Translations under genes and position numbers: made by a program
Part shown: positions 34,905 to 44,434 of the stretch, one piece after another
Layout: each line of letters begins with the position of its first letter
Numbering within the stretch: position 1 is the stretch's first letter
Notes under the pieces: generated by a model
The model's database searches: none
What the model was told of the DNA's origin: nothing
Seen by the model: only the letters and a program-made list of their open reading frames with translations
NCBI GenBank assembly: GCA_030017835.1
Contig: JASEGU010000011.1
Location: 1-44,434, forward strand
DNA length: 44,434 nt
Direction of reading: 5' to 3'
Source of the DNA: Actinomycetota bacterium
GTDB lineage: Bacteria > Actinomycetota > Aquicultoria > UBA3085 > Oleimmundimicrobiaceae

Positions 34905-35795
34905 ATGGAATATCTCGATTTCACGATAATTACGGGATTTTCGGGAGCCGGGAAGTCTGAGGCCGTGAAGTGCTTTGAGGATATGGGCTACTTCTGCATC
35001 GACAATTTGCCTCCCAGTCTTATTTTAAAGATGGTCGAACTATTCAGTCTGCCCGGAAGCAAGGTCAAGAAGGTGGCTCTGGTCATCGACGTAAGACTAG
35101 GCGGCCTCTTTGAAGATCTCTTTGCGGCTCTAAATGAGCTGGATGATAAGGCCGTAAGCTATCAGATCCTCTTTCTCGAAGCCTCTGACGACGAACTCAT
35201 CAGGCGTTTCAAAGAGACGCGCCGCCGCCATCCCCTATCGGTTAGCGGACAAGTCATCGAGGGTATCGCGAAGGAGAGGTCGATCCTTGAAGATGTCAAA
35301 GGCCGGGCCGACATGGTTATCGATACCTCAGGCATGCGGGTCGGCGAACTCAAGGATAAGATCAGGAGCTCATTTCTGGGGGATAAGGCAGATAAGAGCC
35401 TCCTTATAACGGTCATCTCCTTCGGCTATAAATACGGCATCCCGCACGACGTCGATATAATAATGGACGTAAGATTTTTGCCAAATCCTCATTATATCGA
35501 GGATCTAAAGATGCACACGGGGGAGGAGGCCCCGGTCAGAGAGTTCGTCTTAAAGAGGCCGGAGACCAAAGTCTTCTTGAACAAGTTTTTGGGCCTTCTG
35601 GACTTCTTGATCCCCAAATATATCGATGAGGGCAAGACCCACTTCGTCATCGCTCTCGGTTGCACGGGCGGGACTCACCGCTCCGTAGTCCTGGCCGAGG
35701 AGACCAAAAAATTTCTACAAAAGCGGGGCTTCAACTCGACTCTAATGCATCGCGATATTGGAAAGGACTTCTCTTCGCATGATGCAAAGAGGTAA
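34905..35795 (+). CDS. rapZ: RNase adapter / nucleotide-binding protein RapZ
   Basis: 296 residues. P-loop GFSGAGKSEA (11-20), then DMGYFCIDNLPPSLI, the ARF-type CIDN region, and the C-terminal domain with SFGYKYGIPHDVDIIMDVRF, LPNPHY and IALGCTGGTHRSV. In E. coli RapZ delivers GlmZ to RNase E; in Gram-positive bacteria (YvcJ) it hydrolyses GTP and affects competence. It is the first of the conserved rapZ-yvcK-whiA trio; the end overlaps yvcK by 17 bases. Confidence 0.95.
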   Translation: MEYLDFTIITGFSGAGKSEAVKCFEDMGYFCIDNLPPSLILKMVELFSLPGSKVKKVALVIDVRLGGLFEDLFAALNELDDKAVSYQILFLEASDDELIRRFKETRRRHPLSVSGQVIEGIAKERSILEDVKGRADMVIDTSGMRVGELKDKIRSSFLGDKADKSLLITVISFGYKYGIPHDVDIIMDVRFLPNPHYIEDLKMHTGEEAPVREFVLKRPETKVFLNKFLGLLDFLIPKYIDEGKTHFVIALGCTGGTHRSVVLAEETKKFLQKRGFNSTLMHRDIGKDFSSHDAKR

Positions 35796-36726
35796 TCATA
35801 AGGGATGGGCGGTCGCGGCCATCGGCGGCGGGACCGGACTTCCCAATGTCCTAAGGGCCGCAAAACTCTACGCCTCGGATATAGCGGCCGTTGTTAGTGT
35901 GGCAGATGATGGGGGCAGCTCCGGCCGGATACGAAGGGATCTTGGGATCCTTCCCCCCGGCGACATACGAAATTGCTTAGTTGCTCTCTCCGCCGAGGAG
36001 GAGCTGATCTTCGATATTCTCCAGCACCGTTTCGAAAAGGGTGAGCTTGCTGGCCACAATCTTGGGAATCTGATTCTGGCCGGGCTCACCGAAATCAGAG
36101 GCGACTTCATCCAGGCCCTAAAGGAGCTCAGCTCCATCTTAAATATCCGGGGCCGGGTTTTACCATCGACCGACTCCGATGTGGTTTTGGTCGCCAAGGT
36201 GAAGAATGGTCGCCTGATAGAGGGCCAATCCAAAATAGCCAAACCACTTGAGCGGGGCGGCATAGACTGGGTCCAACTCGAACCGAAATCGCCGCCTGCC
36301 AACTTGGAAGCGGTAGAGGCGATAATCTCAGCCGATCAGGTGATAGTTGGACCGGGCAGTCTTTATACCAGTATAATCCCCAACCTTCTGGTCGACGGGA
36401 TATATGAGGCCATAAAGGAGAGCCGGGGCGAAAAGATCTTCGTCTGCAACATGGTCGCCCAAAAGGGCGAGACGACGGGCTATACGGCCAGCGATCATCT
36501 AGAAGCCATCTTGGCCCATGTAGGCGAAAATCCGTTCGATCACATGCTGGTCAACCTGAGTCATGACAAGATGATGAGCGATGGCCAGATTCCGGTCGAG
36601 GTGGGCTCCAGGCCAGCCATAACGGGCCTTGGGATAGAGCTTCATCTGGCCGATTTGGCCGATGACGAGACAAGTTGTCATCACGATCCGGCAAAGCTCT
36701 GTCAGCTATTGCGATCTTTGTTATAA
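35779..36726 (+). CDS. yvcK: YvcK/GlmR (CofD-like) regulator of carbon flux to the cell wall
   Basis: 315 residues from ATG 35779 (or 35782), chosen for the ggaaaggac SD about 10 bases upstream; the longer TTG frame has none. GGGTGLPNVLRAAK near the N-terminus binds UDP-GlcNAc in homologues; VSVADDGGSSGRIRRDLGI, GDIRNCL, HNLGNLILAGL and VGPGSLYTSIIPNLLV are conserved. It controls GlmS and gluconeogenic growth in Bacillus. Middle gene of the rapZ-yvcK-whiA trio. Confidence 0.94.
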   Translation: MMQRGNHKGWAVAAIGGGTGLPNVLRAAKLYASDIAAVVSVADDGGSSGRIRRDLGILPPGDIRNCLVALSAEEELIFDILQHRFEKGELAGHNLGNLILAGLTEIRGDFIQALKELSSILNIRGRVLPSTDSDVVLVAKVKNGRLIEGQSKIAKPLERGGIDWVQLEPKSPPANLEAVEAIISADQVIVGPGSLYTSIIPNLLVDGIYEAIKESRGEKIFVCNMVAQKGETTGYTASDHLEAILAHVGENPFDHMLVNLSHDKMMSDGQIPVEVGSRPAITGLGIELHLADLADDETSCHHDPAKLCQLLRSLL

Positions 36727-36727
36727 T
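36699..36727 (+). promoter_or_regulatory. Possible internal promoter for whiA
   Basis: CTGTCA (36699-36704), 17-bp spacer, perfect TATAAT (36722-36727), at the very end of yvcK and 40 bases before whiA. Confidence 0.55.
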
Positions 36728-36766
36728 TGGTCTTGCTCGAGTTAGAACCGAATAAACAGGGGCGAT

Positions 36767-37699
36767 ATGTCTTTTTCTTCGGATATAAAGCACGAACTTG
36801 CCAGAATAATCTCTCCCAAAGCCTGCTGTAAAAAGGCCGAGCTCTCCGCAATCTTAAAATTGGATGGATCCTTTCACATCCTGGGCCAAGGCAGATTCGC
36901 CATCCATAGCGCCTGCCAGGACGCCGCAACCGCCAGAAAGACGGTCAAGCTTATAGATGAGCTCTTTGGCTTAGAACACGAGGTGGCGGTCAGAAAATCC
37001 TCCTTCAAGCGGGGGCACGACTACCTCATCTACGCTCCCAATCAACCCAAGCTGAACCAGGCCCTAAATGAAATAGGTATCTTAGACGATAAGATGTTAA
37101 TAGTGCCGAGTTTCCTATGCAGGCTGGTGAAGAGGGATTGCTGCGCCGCCTCATATTTGAGAGGGGCCTTTTTGGGCGGCGGCTCGATGGGAGATCCCGC
37201 CAAAGGTTACCATTTCGAGCTAAATACCGACAACTTTGAGCTGGCAAACGATCTTTTGAGTCTCTTCAATCGGTTTGAGATAAATGCCAAACTTAGCTCA
37301 AGAAGGAAGAATTATATGATATATATTAAGGGGAGCGAGGACCTATCCAGGCTGCTGGCTCTGGTAGGAGCCCACGACACCCTGCTTAAACTGGAAGATT
37401 TTAGGGTCGTAAAAGATGTCAAAAATTCGGTCAATCGCCTGGTAAATTGCGATACGGCCAACCTGAAGAGATCGGCCTGGGCGACCGTCAAACAGATTAA
37501 GGATATAGAATTGATAGACAAGGAGGTGGGGCTGAATAATATACCCCATGCCCTCGCTCAGATAGCCTCAAAGAGGGTGGAGTTTCCGGAAGCAAACTTG
37601 AGCGAACTTGGCGAGCTCTGCGAGCCAAAACTCAGCAAATCGGCCGTCTATCATAGGATCAGAAGGATTAAAAGCCTGGCCAGCAAGCTGGCCATATAG
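36767..37699 (+). CDS. whiA: WhiA, sporulation/cell-division regulator
   Basis: 310 residues. The N-terminal two-thirds is a degenerate LAGLIDADG homing-endonuclease-like fold (SYLRGAFLGGGSMGDPAKGY, then HFELNTDNFELANDLLSLFN); the C-terminal helix-turn-helix includes LGELCEPKLSKSAVYHRIRR. In Streptomyces it activates sporulation septation genes; elsewhere it affects cell division and nucleoid organisation. SD aggggc before ATG. The trio order rapZ-yvcK-whiA is the canonical one. Confidence 0.95.
   Translation: MSFSSDIKHELARIISPKACCKKAELSAILKLDGSFHILGQGRFAIHSACQDAATARKTVKLIDELFGLEHEVAVRKSSFKRGHDYLIYAPNQPKLNQALNEIGILDDKMLIVPSFLCRLVKRDCCAASYLRGAFLGGGSMGDPAKGYHFELNTDNFELANDLLSLFNRFEINAKLSSRRKNYMIYIKGSEDLSRLLALVGAHDTLLKLEDFRVVKDVKNSVNRLVNCDTANLKRSAWATVKQIKDIELIDKEVGLNNIPHALAQIASKRVEFPEANLSELGELCEPKLSKSAVYHRIRRIKSLASKLAI
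37677..37694. repeat. 18-bp palindrome over the whiA stop
   Basis: TGGCCAGC-AA-GCTGGCCA, perfect, ending just before the whiA stop and 49 bases before gap. It has no T tract. It may be a weak terminator or operator ahead of the glycolysis genes, or chance in coding sequence. Confidence 0.4.
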
Positions 37700-37718
37700 C
37701 ATAGATACTAAAAAATAA

Positions 37719-38741
<1,023 letters not shown>

Positions 38742-38790
38742 ATCGCAATCTCTTTATAGGGAAATCAATTGAGCGCGGGGGTCATGCTTC

Positions 38791-39978
38791 ATGTTTAGCA
38801 AGAAGACGATTCGTGATGTCGATCTCAAGGGCAAGAGGACGCTGGTCAGAGTCGATTTCAACGTGCCACTAACCTTGGATCGCAAAGTTAGCGATGATAC
38901 CAGGATAAGGGCGGTTCTCCCTACCATAAATTATCTAATTGATGAGGGGGCAAAGGTGGTGCTCGTCTCACACCTTGGCCGTCCCAAAGGACAGGTCGAC
39001 GAGGCTGTCCGGCTTGACCCAATAGCCAAAAGGCTCTCCGAGCTCTTGGGCAAAGAAGTCAAGAGGGCGGATAAGACCGTAACCAGTGAAGTCAAGGCGA
39101 TGGCCGACTCTTTGAAGGATGGCGACATCCTCCTTTTGGAGAACGTCCGCTTCAATCCCGGCGAGAAGGAGAACGACCCTGAGTTTGCAGGAAAACTTGC
39201 CAGCATGGCCGACATCTTCGTAAATGACGCCTTTGGAACCGCTCATCGCTCTCATGCTTCGACGGTTGGCGTGACAAGTTTTCTCCCGGCTTACGCCGGT
39301 TTTCTTTTGGAGAGGGAGGTTAGGGAGCTCTCAAGACTCCTTGAAAAACCAGAAAAGCCTTTCATGGCCGTGCTGGGAGGCAATAAAGTATCTGACAAAA
39401 TCGGCGTGATCGACAAGTTTCTCGATATAGTCGATGCCATCTTGACTGGTGGGGGAATCTGCTTCTCCTTCCTCAAGGCCAAAGGGGTGGCAATTGGAGA
39501 ATCTATCTGTCAGGACTCCGAACTCGACCATTGCCTGACGATGATGAAGAAGGCTGAGGATAAGGGGGTTGAGCTCCTTCTCCCAGTCGATGTCGTAATC
39601 GCCAAGGAGATCTCAGCCGATATCGAGAGTCGCATCGTGAGCGTAGATGAGATTCCAGAGGGTTGGATGTGTTTGGATATCGGGCCGAAGACGATTGAAA
39701 TATACCGTAATTATCTGGCCAAAGCCAAAACGATATTCTGGAATGGTCCGATGGGCGTTTTTGAGATAGATGCCTTTTCCGCCGGCACGAAAGCCGTCGC
39801 TTCGGCCGTGGTGGGCTCGGGTGCCACCTCCATAGTGGGCGGCGGCGACTCCGATGCTGCGCTTCGAAAGTTCGGTCTCGAGGAGAAGGCCTCATTTGTC
39901 TCGACCGGAGGCGGAGCTTCGATGAAGCTTCTGGAAGGGAGTCCGCTTCCCGGACTGGAAGCTTTGCTCAGCGTTTGA
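38791..39978 (+). CDS. pgk: Phosphoglycerate kinase
   Basis: Makes ATP from 1,3-bisphosphoglycerate. 395 residues with RVDFNVPL, VSHLGRPKG, VNDAFGTAHRSHAST, LGGNKVSDKI, FWNGPMGVFE, GGGDS and STGGGASM. ATG 38791 follows a G-rich sequence (gcgggggt) rather than a classical SD. 49 bases after gap. Confidence 0.97.
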   Translation: MFSKKTIRDVDLKGKRTLVRVDFNVPLTLDRKVSDDTRIRAVLPTINYLIDEGAKVVLVSHLGRPKGQVDEAVRLDPIAKRLSELLGKEVKRADKTVTSEVKAMADSLKDGDILLLENVRFNPGEKENDPEFAGKLASMADIFVNDAFGTAHRSHASTVGVTSFLPAYAGFLLEREVRELSRLLEKPEKPFMAVLGGNKVSDKIGVIDKFLDIVDAILTGGGICFSFLKAKGVAIGESICQDSELDHCLTMMKKAEDKGVELLLPVDVVIAKEISADIESRIVSVDEIPEGWMCLDIGPKTIEIYRNYLAKAKTIFWNGPMGVFEIDAFSAGTKAVASAVVGSGATSIVGGGDSDAALRKFGLEEKASFVSTGGGASMKLLEGSPLPGLEALLSV

Positions 39979-40013
39979 AATATCGACTAACTTGATTTCA
40001 AAGGAGACCTTGC

Positions 40014-40778
40014 ATGAGAAGACCGATGATGGCCGGAAATTGGAAGATGTATAAGGATACCTCCCAAGCCAGTCACCTGGCGAAAAGGATATCTGAGTTG
40101 ACCAAGGGTTTGAGCGAGGCCGAGGTAGTCATCTGCCCGCCCTTTACGGCTCTAAAGACGGTCTCCGACATCTTGTCTGCGCCATCTGTCAAAATCTCTC
40201 TTGGGGCGCAGAACGCCTACTTCGAGGAGGAGGGCGCGTTTACCGGCGAGATCTCTCCCTTAATGCTCAAGGATTTGGGCGTCAAATACTGCATAGTCGG
40301 TCACTCCGAAAGGAGACAATTCTTTGGTGAGACCGATGAAATAGTGAACAAGAAGGCTAAGGCTCTCCTTAAGGCCGGCATTTTGCCCATTTTTTGCGTC
40401 GGCGAGAGCGAGGAGCAGCGCAAAGCCAATTTGACCGATAAGGTCATATCGGAGCAGGTCAAAAGGGGACTTGAGGGAATCTCTCCTGATGAAATAGGAA
40501 TGATGGTCATAGCTTACGAGCCTATCTGGGCGATCGGCACCGGTCTTACCGCAACCTCTGATCAGGCTGAGGCTGCGATCAAGATGATAAGGGGCGAGGT
40601 CGAAGCGGCCTTTGGCAAGGAGAGTTCGGAGGCGGTCAGGATACTTTATGGCGGCAGCGTGAAACCGGAGAATATCGCCGAGCTTATGGCCAAAGATAAT
40701 ATCGACGGCGCCCTGGTTGGCGGGGCTAGCCTCAAGGCCGAAAGCTTCACCTCGATAATCGCCTTCGATGAGGATTAG
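40014..40778 (+). CDS. tpiA: Triosephosphate isomerase
   Basis: Interconverts DHAP and GAP. 254 residues with AGNWKMYK (catalytic Lys), GHSERRQFFGE (catalytic His), AYEPIWAIGTG (catalytic Glu) and LYGGSVKPEN. SD aaaggaga. 9 bases before gpmI. Confidence 0.97.
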   Translation: MRRPMMAGNWKMYKDTSQASHLAKRISELTKGLSEAEVVICPPFTALKTVSDILSAPSVKISLGAQNAYFEEEGAFTGEISPLMLKDLGVKYCIVGHSERRQFFGETDEIVNKKAKALLKAGILPIFCVGESEEQRKANLTDKVISEQVKRGLEGISPDEIGMMVIAYEPIWAIGTGLTATSDQAEAAIKMIRGEVEAAFGKESSEAVRILYGGSVKPENIAELMAKDNIDGALVGGASLKAESFTSIIAFDED

Positions 40779-40787
40779 GAGGCGGCT

Positions 40788-42338
40788 TTGGTCGATACAG
40801 ATTGTAATCTGCGCCCAAAGCCCCTTGCCATAATAATCTTGGATGGCTGGGGGGTGTCGGGCGACAAAGAAGGCAATGCCATCTTGGCGGCCGATACGCC
40901 AAACATAGACCTCATGCTTAAGAGATACCCAAGCACCACCATCGGGGCTTCAGGTAAGTCAGTCGGTCTACCAGAAGGACAGATGGGAAACTCCGAGGTC
41001 GGTCACCTCAACATCGGGGCGGGCCGCATAGTTTATCAGGATTTCAGCCGGATAAACACGGCCATTTCCGATTCTTCCCTTTTCAACAACGAAGCCATCA
41101 TTGAAGCGATGGATAGGGTCAAAAGGGCCTCCTCGACCCTTCACTTAATGGGGCTCCTCTCCGATGGCGGGGTCCACAGCCATCAGGATCATCTCTATGC
41201 TCTTCTAAAACTGGCCAAGATGAGAGGCGTCCCCAAGGTCTTGATCCATCTATTCTTGGATGGACGAGATACGCCGCCAAGGAGCGCCGTCAAATATGTT
41301 GCTAAGCTTGAAGAGAAGATGGGTTCCTTGGGCGTGGGCAAAATAGCGAGCCTCGCGGGCCGCTACCATGGGATGGACAGAGACAAGAGATGGGAGAGAG
41401 TAAGCCAAGCTTATGAGGCGATCGCTTACGGTAGAGGAGAGCATTCGCCAGGCGCCGTTTTGGCTGTAGAGAGGTCTTATGAGAAGGGTATAGGCGACGA
41501 ATTTGTAAAACCTACCCTGGTTGCAGAGGAATACGCCGGTCTCAAAGACCAAGATGCGGTCATATTCTTCAATTTTCGCCCCGACCGAGCAAGGGAGATA
41601 ACAAGAGCCATAACCGATCCTAATTTCGATGGTTTTTCAAGGGGAGAATATCCTCCAAAGCCGCACTTTGTCTGCATGACCCAGTATGACGCCGAATTCT
41701 ATCTTCCGGTTGCCTTTCCCATACACATCCCGAAGAATATTTTGGCCGATGTTCTGGCCGAAAATGGGCTTAAACAGCTCAGGATAGCTGAGACCGAAAA
41801 GTATGCCCATGTTACCTTCTTCTTCAACGGCGGGGTCGAGGCTCCCAAAGAGGGGGAAGAGCGCATTCTCATCCCTTCGCCTAAGGTGGCGACCTATGAT
41901 CTAAAGCCTGAAATGAGCGCCCTTGAGGTAGCCGAGACGGCTGTAGCCGAGATAGAGAAGGGTGAACATGATGTGATCATATTGAATTTCGCCAATCCTG
42001 ACATGGTCGGCCATACCGGAGTCTTCGAGGCGGCCAAAAAGGCCATAGAGGTGGTCGACGACTCTTTTGGCCAGGTGGTCGAAGCGGTCAGAAAGGCTGG
42101 TGGCGAAGCGCTGATTTTGGCCGATCACGGCAACGCGGAGAAAATGATGGACTACGAGACCAAAGACCATTTCACCGCCCACACGACCAACCCCGTTCCG
42201 CTTATCTATGTGACCGATCGAAAGGTATCTCTTGCTCCGGGCGGCATCCTGGCCGATATTGCCCCAACTGTCTTGGATATTCTGCTCATCCCCAAATCTG
42301 CCGAGATGACCGGAGAGAGCCTGATTCGAACGGAATAA
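40788..42338 (+). CDS. gpmI: 2,3-bisphosphoglycerate-independent phosphoglycerate mutase
   Basis: Converts 3- to 2-phosphoglycerate with two manganese ions. 516 residues; phospho-serine S69 in GNSEVGHLNIGAG, alkaline-phosphatase-fold metal sites in LDGWGVS, ILADHGNAEKM and DMVGHTG. TTG start with SD aggagg six bases upstream. Its last 308 bases are mirrored at 44127-44434. Confidence 0.96.
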   Translation: MVDTDCNLRPKPLAIIILDGWGVSGDKEGNAILAADTPNIDLMLKRYPSTTIGASGKSVGLPEGQMGNSEVGHLNIGAGRIVYQDFSRINTAISDSSLFNNEAIIEAMDRVKRASSTLHLMGLLSDGGVHSHQDHLYALLKLAKMRGVPKVLIHLFLDGRDTPPRSAVKYVAKLEEKMGSLGVGKIASLAGRYHGMDRDKRWERVSQAYEAIAYGRGEHSPGAVLAVERSYEKGIGDEFVKPTLVAEEYAGLKDQDAVIFFNFRPDRAREITRAITDPNFDGFSRGEYPPKPHFVCMTQYDAEFYLPVAFPIHIPKNILADVLAENGLKQLRIAETEKYAHVTFFFNGGVEAPKEGEERILIPSPKVATYDLKPEMSALEVAETAVAEIEKGEHDVIILNFANPDMVGHTGVFEAAKKAIEVVDDSFGQVVEAVRKAGGEALILADHGNAEKMMDYETKDHFTAHTTNPVPLIYVTDRKVSLAPGGILADIAPTVLDILLIPKSAEMTGESLIRTE

Positions 42339-42427
42339 AGGCAATCATCCGGACACCCAAGCTTCGATGCGAAGCCAAGCCAAATTGGTTATGTAAATCC
42401 GATTAATTTAAATCATCAAAAAAGCTC

Positions 42428-42457
42428 TTGCACTAATCATGTAACTTTTGTTACAAT
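42428..42457 (+). promoter_or_regulatory. Promoter with overlapping palindromic operator
   Basis: TTGCAC (42428-42433), 18-bp spacer, TACAAT (42452-42457). TGTAAC-TTTT-GTTACA (42440-42455), a perfect 6+6 palindrome, overlaps the -10. It is therefore probably a regulated promoter, but the interior of actP begins within a few bases. The 42339-42427 stretch otherwise holds only a small hairpin (GCTTCG-ATG-CGAAGC, 42361-42375) after gpmI. Confidence 0.55.
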
Positions 42458-42461
42458 TTCT

Positions 42462-43201
42462 CTACCCAGGCGATCCGGACCGGCGCCTTTGTGCCCAAGG
42501 ACATTCCCACCGTCGATGGTATTCTGGTCAAGACCGACCAACTCATGCCAACCCTCGGCCTGCGTCTCTTTGGCCAGTTTGGCCTGGGCCACGTCGTGGC
42601 CGGCGCATTTGCCGCCATGTGGTCGACCATCGGTGGACTTCTCATGGCTTCGGCCGCCTCTTGGGGTCATGATCTCTACAAGCAGTACATAAATCCCAAC
42701 GCTTCTGAGTTCATAAGGGTATTCGTTGGAAAATCGGCCGTTGTGGTGATGGCCGTCATCTCTCTGGCCATAGGTCTGGGCATCCCGGCTCTTCGCTTGG
42801 ACAAGGCCTATCCGTCGTTGATAGCCCTCATGGTTACTTGGGCCTTTTCGGTATCGGCCAGCGCTTTCGTTCCCACCCTCATCTTGGGCAGGTGGTGGAG
42901 AAAGACCACCTTCAAGGGAGCCGTTGCCGGAATGCTTACCGGTGGTCTTGGTGCCAAGTTCTTCATTGGGATGAACATCTTAAAAGAGAGCAAGATCGTT
43001 GTCGCTGAGAGCCTATGGGGCAAGATGGGTGCTCTGACATTCCCGGTCATCTACACAATGCCTTTGGGCTTTGCTGCCATAATCATCTTCTCGATGCTTG
43101 ATAAGGAAATTCCAAGCAATATCGAGGAGATTTGGGCAAGGGTTCACGGAACCGCTGCCGAAAGGGCGGAAAGGGCCATCGAGGCCAAGTATGAGCACTA
43201 A
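42462..43201 (+). pseudogene. Acetate/sodium symporter remnant, C-terminal part (actP-like)
   Basis: About 245 codons in one frame without a plausible natural start: TGAFVPKDIPTVDGILVKTD, FGLGHVVAGAFAAMWSTIGG, LLMASAASWGHDLYKQYINP, then four or five further helices and a charged cytoplasmic tail ending AIEAKYEH. This is the second half of an SSS-family cation/acetate symporter (usually about 550 residues). The first half is missing; the frame runs open back toward a promoter at 42428-42457. A GTG at 42491 could start a 236-residue protein but lacks an SD. Mirrored at 43264-44003. Confidence 0.82.
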
Positions 43202-43220
43202 TCACCGCACCCTAAAAAAA

Positions 43221-43251
43221 CCTCCCGCGCGTACGCGCGGGAGGTTTTTTT
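43221..43251 (+). terminator. Terminator at the centre of the mirror image
   Basis: A perfect stem, cctcccgcgcgt (43221-43232) with acgcgcgggagg (43233-43244), then seven T. Preceded by seven A, so it reads the same on both strands. The large inverted repeat is centred exactly here. Confidence 0.85.
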
Positions 43252-43263
43252 AGGGTGCGGTGA

Positions 43264-44003
43264 TTAGTGCTCATACTTGGCCTCGATGGCCCTTTCCGCC
43301 CTTTCGGCAGCGGTTCCGTGAACCCTTGCCCAAATCTCCTCGATATTGCTTGGAATTTCCTTATCAAGCATCGAGAAGATGATTATGGCAGCAAAGCCCA
43401 AAGGCATTGTGTAGATGACCGGGAATGTCAGAGCACCCATCTTGCCCCATAGGCTCTCAGCGACAACGATCTTGCTCTCTTTTAAGATGTTCATCCCAAT
43501 GAAGAACTTGGCACCAAGACCACCGGTAAGCATTCCGGCAACGGCTCCCTTGAAGGTGGTCTTTCTCCACCACCTGCCCAAGATGAGGGTGGGAACGAAA
43601 GCGCTGGCCGATACCGAAAAGGCCCAAGTAACCATGAGGGCTATCAACGACGGATAGGCCTTGTCCAAGCGAAGAGCCGGGATGCCCAGACCTATGGCCA
43701 GAGAGATGACGGCCATCACCACAACGGCCGATTTTCCAACGAATACCCTTATGAACTCAGAAGCGTTGGGATTTATGTACTGCTTGTAGAGATCATGACC
43801 CCAAGAGGCGGCCGAAGCCATGAGAAGTCCACCGATGGTCGACCACATGGCGGCAAATGCGCCGGCCACGACGTGGCCCAGGCCAAACTGGCCAAAGAGA
43901 CGCAGGCCGAGGGTTGGCATGAGTTGGTCGGTCTTGACCAGAATACCATCGACGGTGGGAATGTCCTTGGGCACAAAGGCGCCGGTCCGGATCGCCTGGG
44001 TAG
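43264..44003 (-). pseudogene. Mirror copy of the actP-like remnant
   Basis: Identical in sequence to 42462-43201 on the opposite strand. Probably not a separate gene. Confidence 0.8.
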
Positions 44004-44126
44004 AGAAATTGTAACAAAAGTTACATGATTAGTGCAAGAGCTTTTTTGATGATTTAAATTAATCGGATTTACATAACCAATTTGGCTTGGCTTCGCATCG
44101 AAGCTTGGGTGTCCGGATGATTGCCT

Positions 44127-44434
44127 TTATTCCGTTCGAATCAGGCTCTCTCCGGTCATCTCGGCAGATTTGGGGATGAGCAGAATATCCAAGACAGTTG
44201 GGGCAATATCGGCCAGGATGCCGCCCGGAGCAAGAGATACCTTTCGATCGGTCACATAGATAAGCGGAACGGGGTTGGTCGTGTGGGCGGTGAAATGGTC
44301 TTTGGTCTCGTAGTCCATCATTTTCTCCGCGTTGCCGTGATCGGCCAAAATCAGCGCTTCGCCACCAGCCTTTCTGACCGCTTCGACCACCTGGCCAAAA
44401 GAGTCGTCGACCACCTCTATGGCCTTTTTGGCCG
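44127..44434 (-). pseudogene. Mirror copy of the gpmI 3' end, cut by the window edge
   Basis: Encodes the last about 102 residues of GpmI (including ILADHGNAEKM and ending MTGESLIRTE), identical to 42031-42338. Its 5' part would lie beyond the window. Confidence 0.85.

Larger units (their letters stand above)
42031..43232 (+). repeat. Left arm of a 1,202-bp perfect inverted repeat
   Basis: Covers the end of gpmI, the promoter, the actP remnant and half of the terminator. The axis lies between 43232 and 43233. Every position I compared is identical to the complement of 43233-44434, and the mirrored open frames have identical translations. Confidence 0.95.
43233..44434 (-). repeat. Right arm of the 1,202-bp perfect inverted repeat
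   Basis: Mirror of 42031-43232, running to the last base of the window with no spacer and no seen mismatch. Most likely an assembly fold-back at the palindromic terminator; a true head-to-head duplication is the alternative. Confidence 0.95.

Noticed and set aside
42448-42672. Alternative plus-strand frames of the actP remnant
   Set aside because: The symporter similarity is confined to the frame ending at 43201; the others are arginine-rich shadows.

Overview
This window looks like part of a bacterial chromosome, probably from a deep-branching, uncultured subsurface or anaerobic lineage. Core genes are compactly arranged on both strands, starts are often GTG or TTG, and Shine-Dalgarno sites are mostly strong. 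A whiA-yvcK-rapZ cluster, two small holin-like membrane proteins, a Trp T-box, an archaeal-style NrpR regulator and a translin-family protein suggest an early-branching actinobacterial or related Gram-positive-type lineage. I cannot fix the taxonomy from the sequence alone.

Layout. 1-1629: a prepilin peptidase and two small membrane proteins. 1800-11920: a tryptophan-specific T-box leader followed by a tightly packed trpE-G-D-C-(TrpB2 remnant)-F-B-A-accD-accA-pfkA run ending in a strong terminator. 11940-16277: tRNA-Leu(CAA), and a nitrogen-assimilation locus in which glnA diverges from an NrpR-like regulator followed by an archaeal-type glutamate synthase. 16309-16879: a terminator followed by a chimeric remnant (start of an FAD-linked oxidase joined to the end of a second glnA). 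17019-27202: polA, rpsA, coaE, uvrB, a broken cation/proton antiporter and uvrA. 27245-29348: an AzlC-like permease whose end resembles AzlD, a translin-family gene and ccdA. 29367-31981: a two-component system beside two divergent genes for small cysteine-rich proteins, separated by a dense regulatory region. 32101-42338: uvrC, an O6-alkylguanine methyltransferase, a holin-like protein, rapZ-yvcK-whiA, then gap-pgk-tpiA-gpmI. 42339-44434: a promoter, the last part of an acetate-type sodium symporter, a palindromic terminator, then a perfect mirror image back into gpmI.

Two things stand out. First, at least four accessory genes look like the two ends of a gene or gene pair joined after loss of the middle: TrpB2 (6071), FAD oxidase/GlnA (16340), antiporter (23872) and AzlC/AzlD (27245). 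A fifth locus places a promoter directly before the inside of actP (42460). The core genes around them are intact. This is either genuine deletion-driven streamlining or a repeated assembly artefact. Second, the region between 31136 and 31981 looks like a metal- or redox-responsive module. A perfect tandem 11-bp direct repeat of the kind bound by OmpR-family regulators sits between two genes whose products share a similar cysteine module, next to a sensor kinase with a His/Met-rich loop.

The 1.2-kb mirror image at the right end is most easily explained as an assembler folding back at a perfectly palindromic terminator. It should not be read as gene duplication without read evidence.
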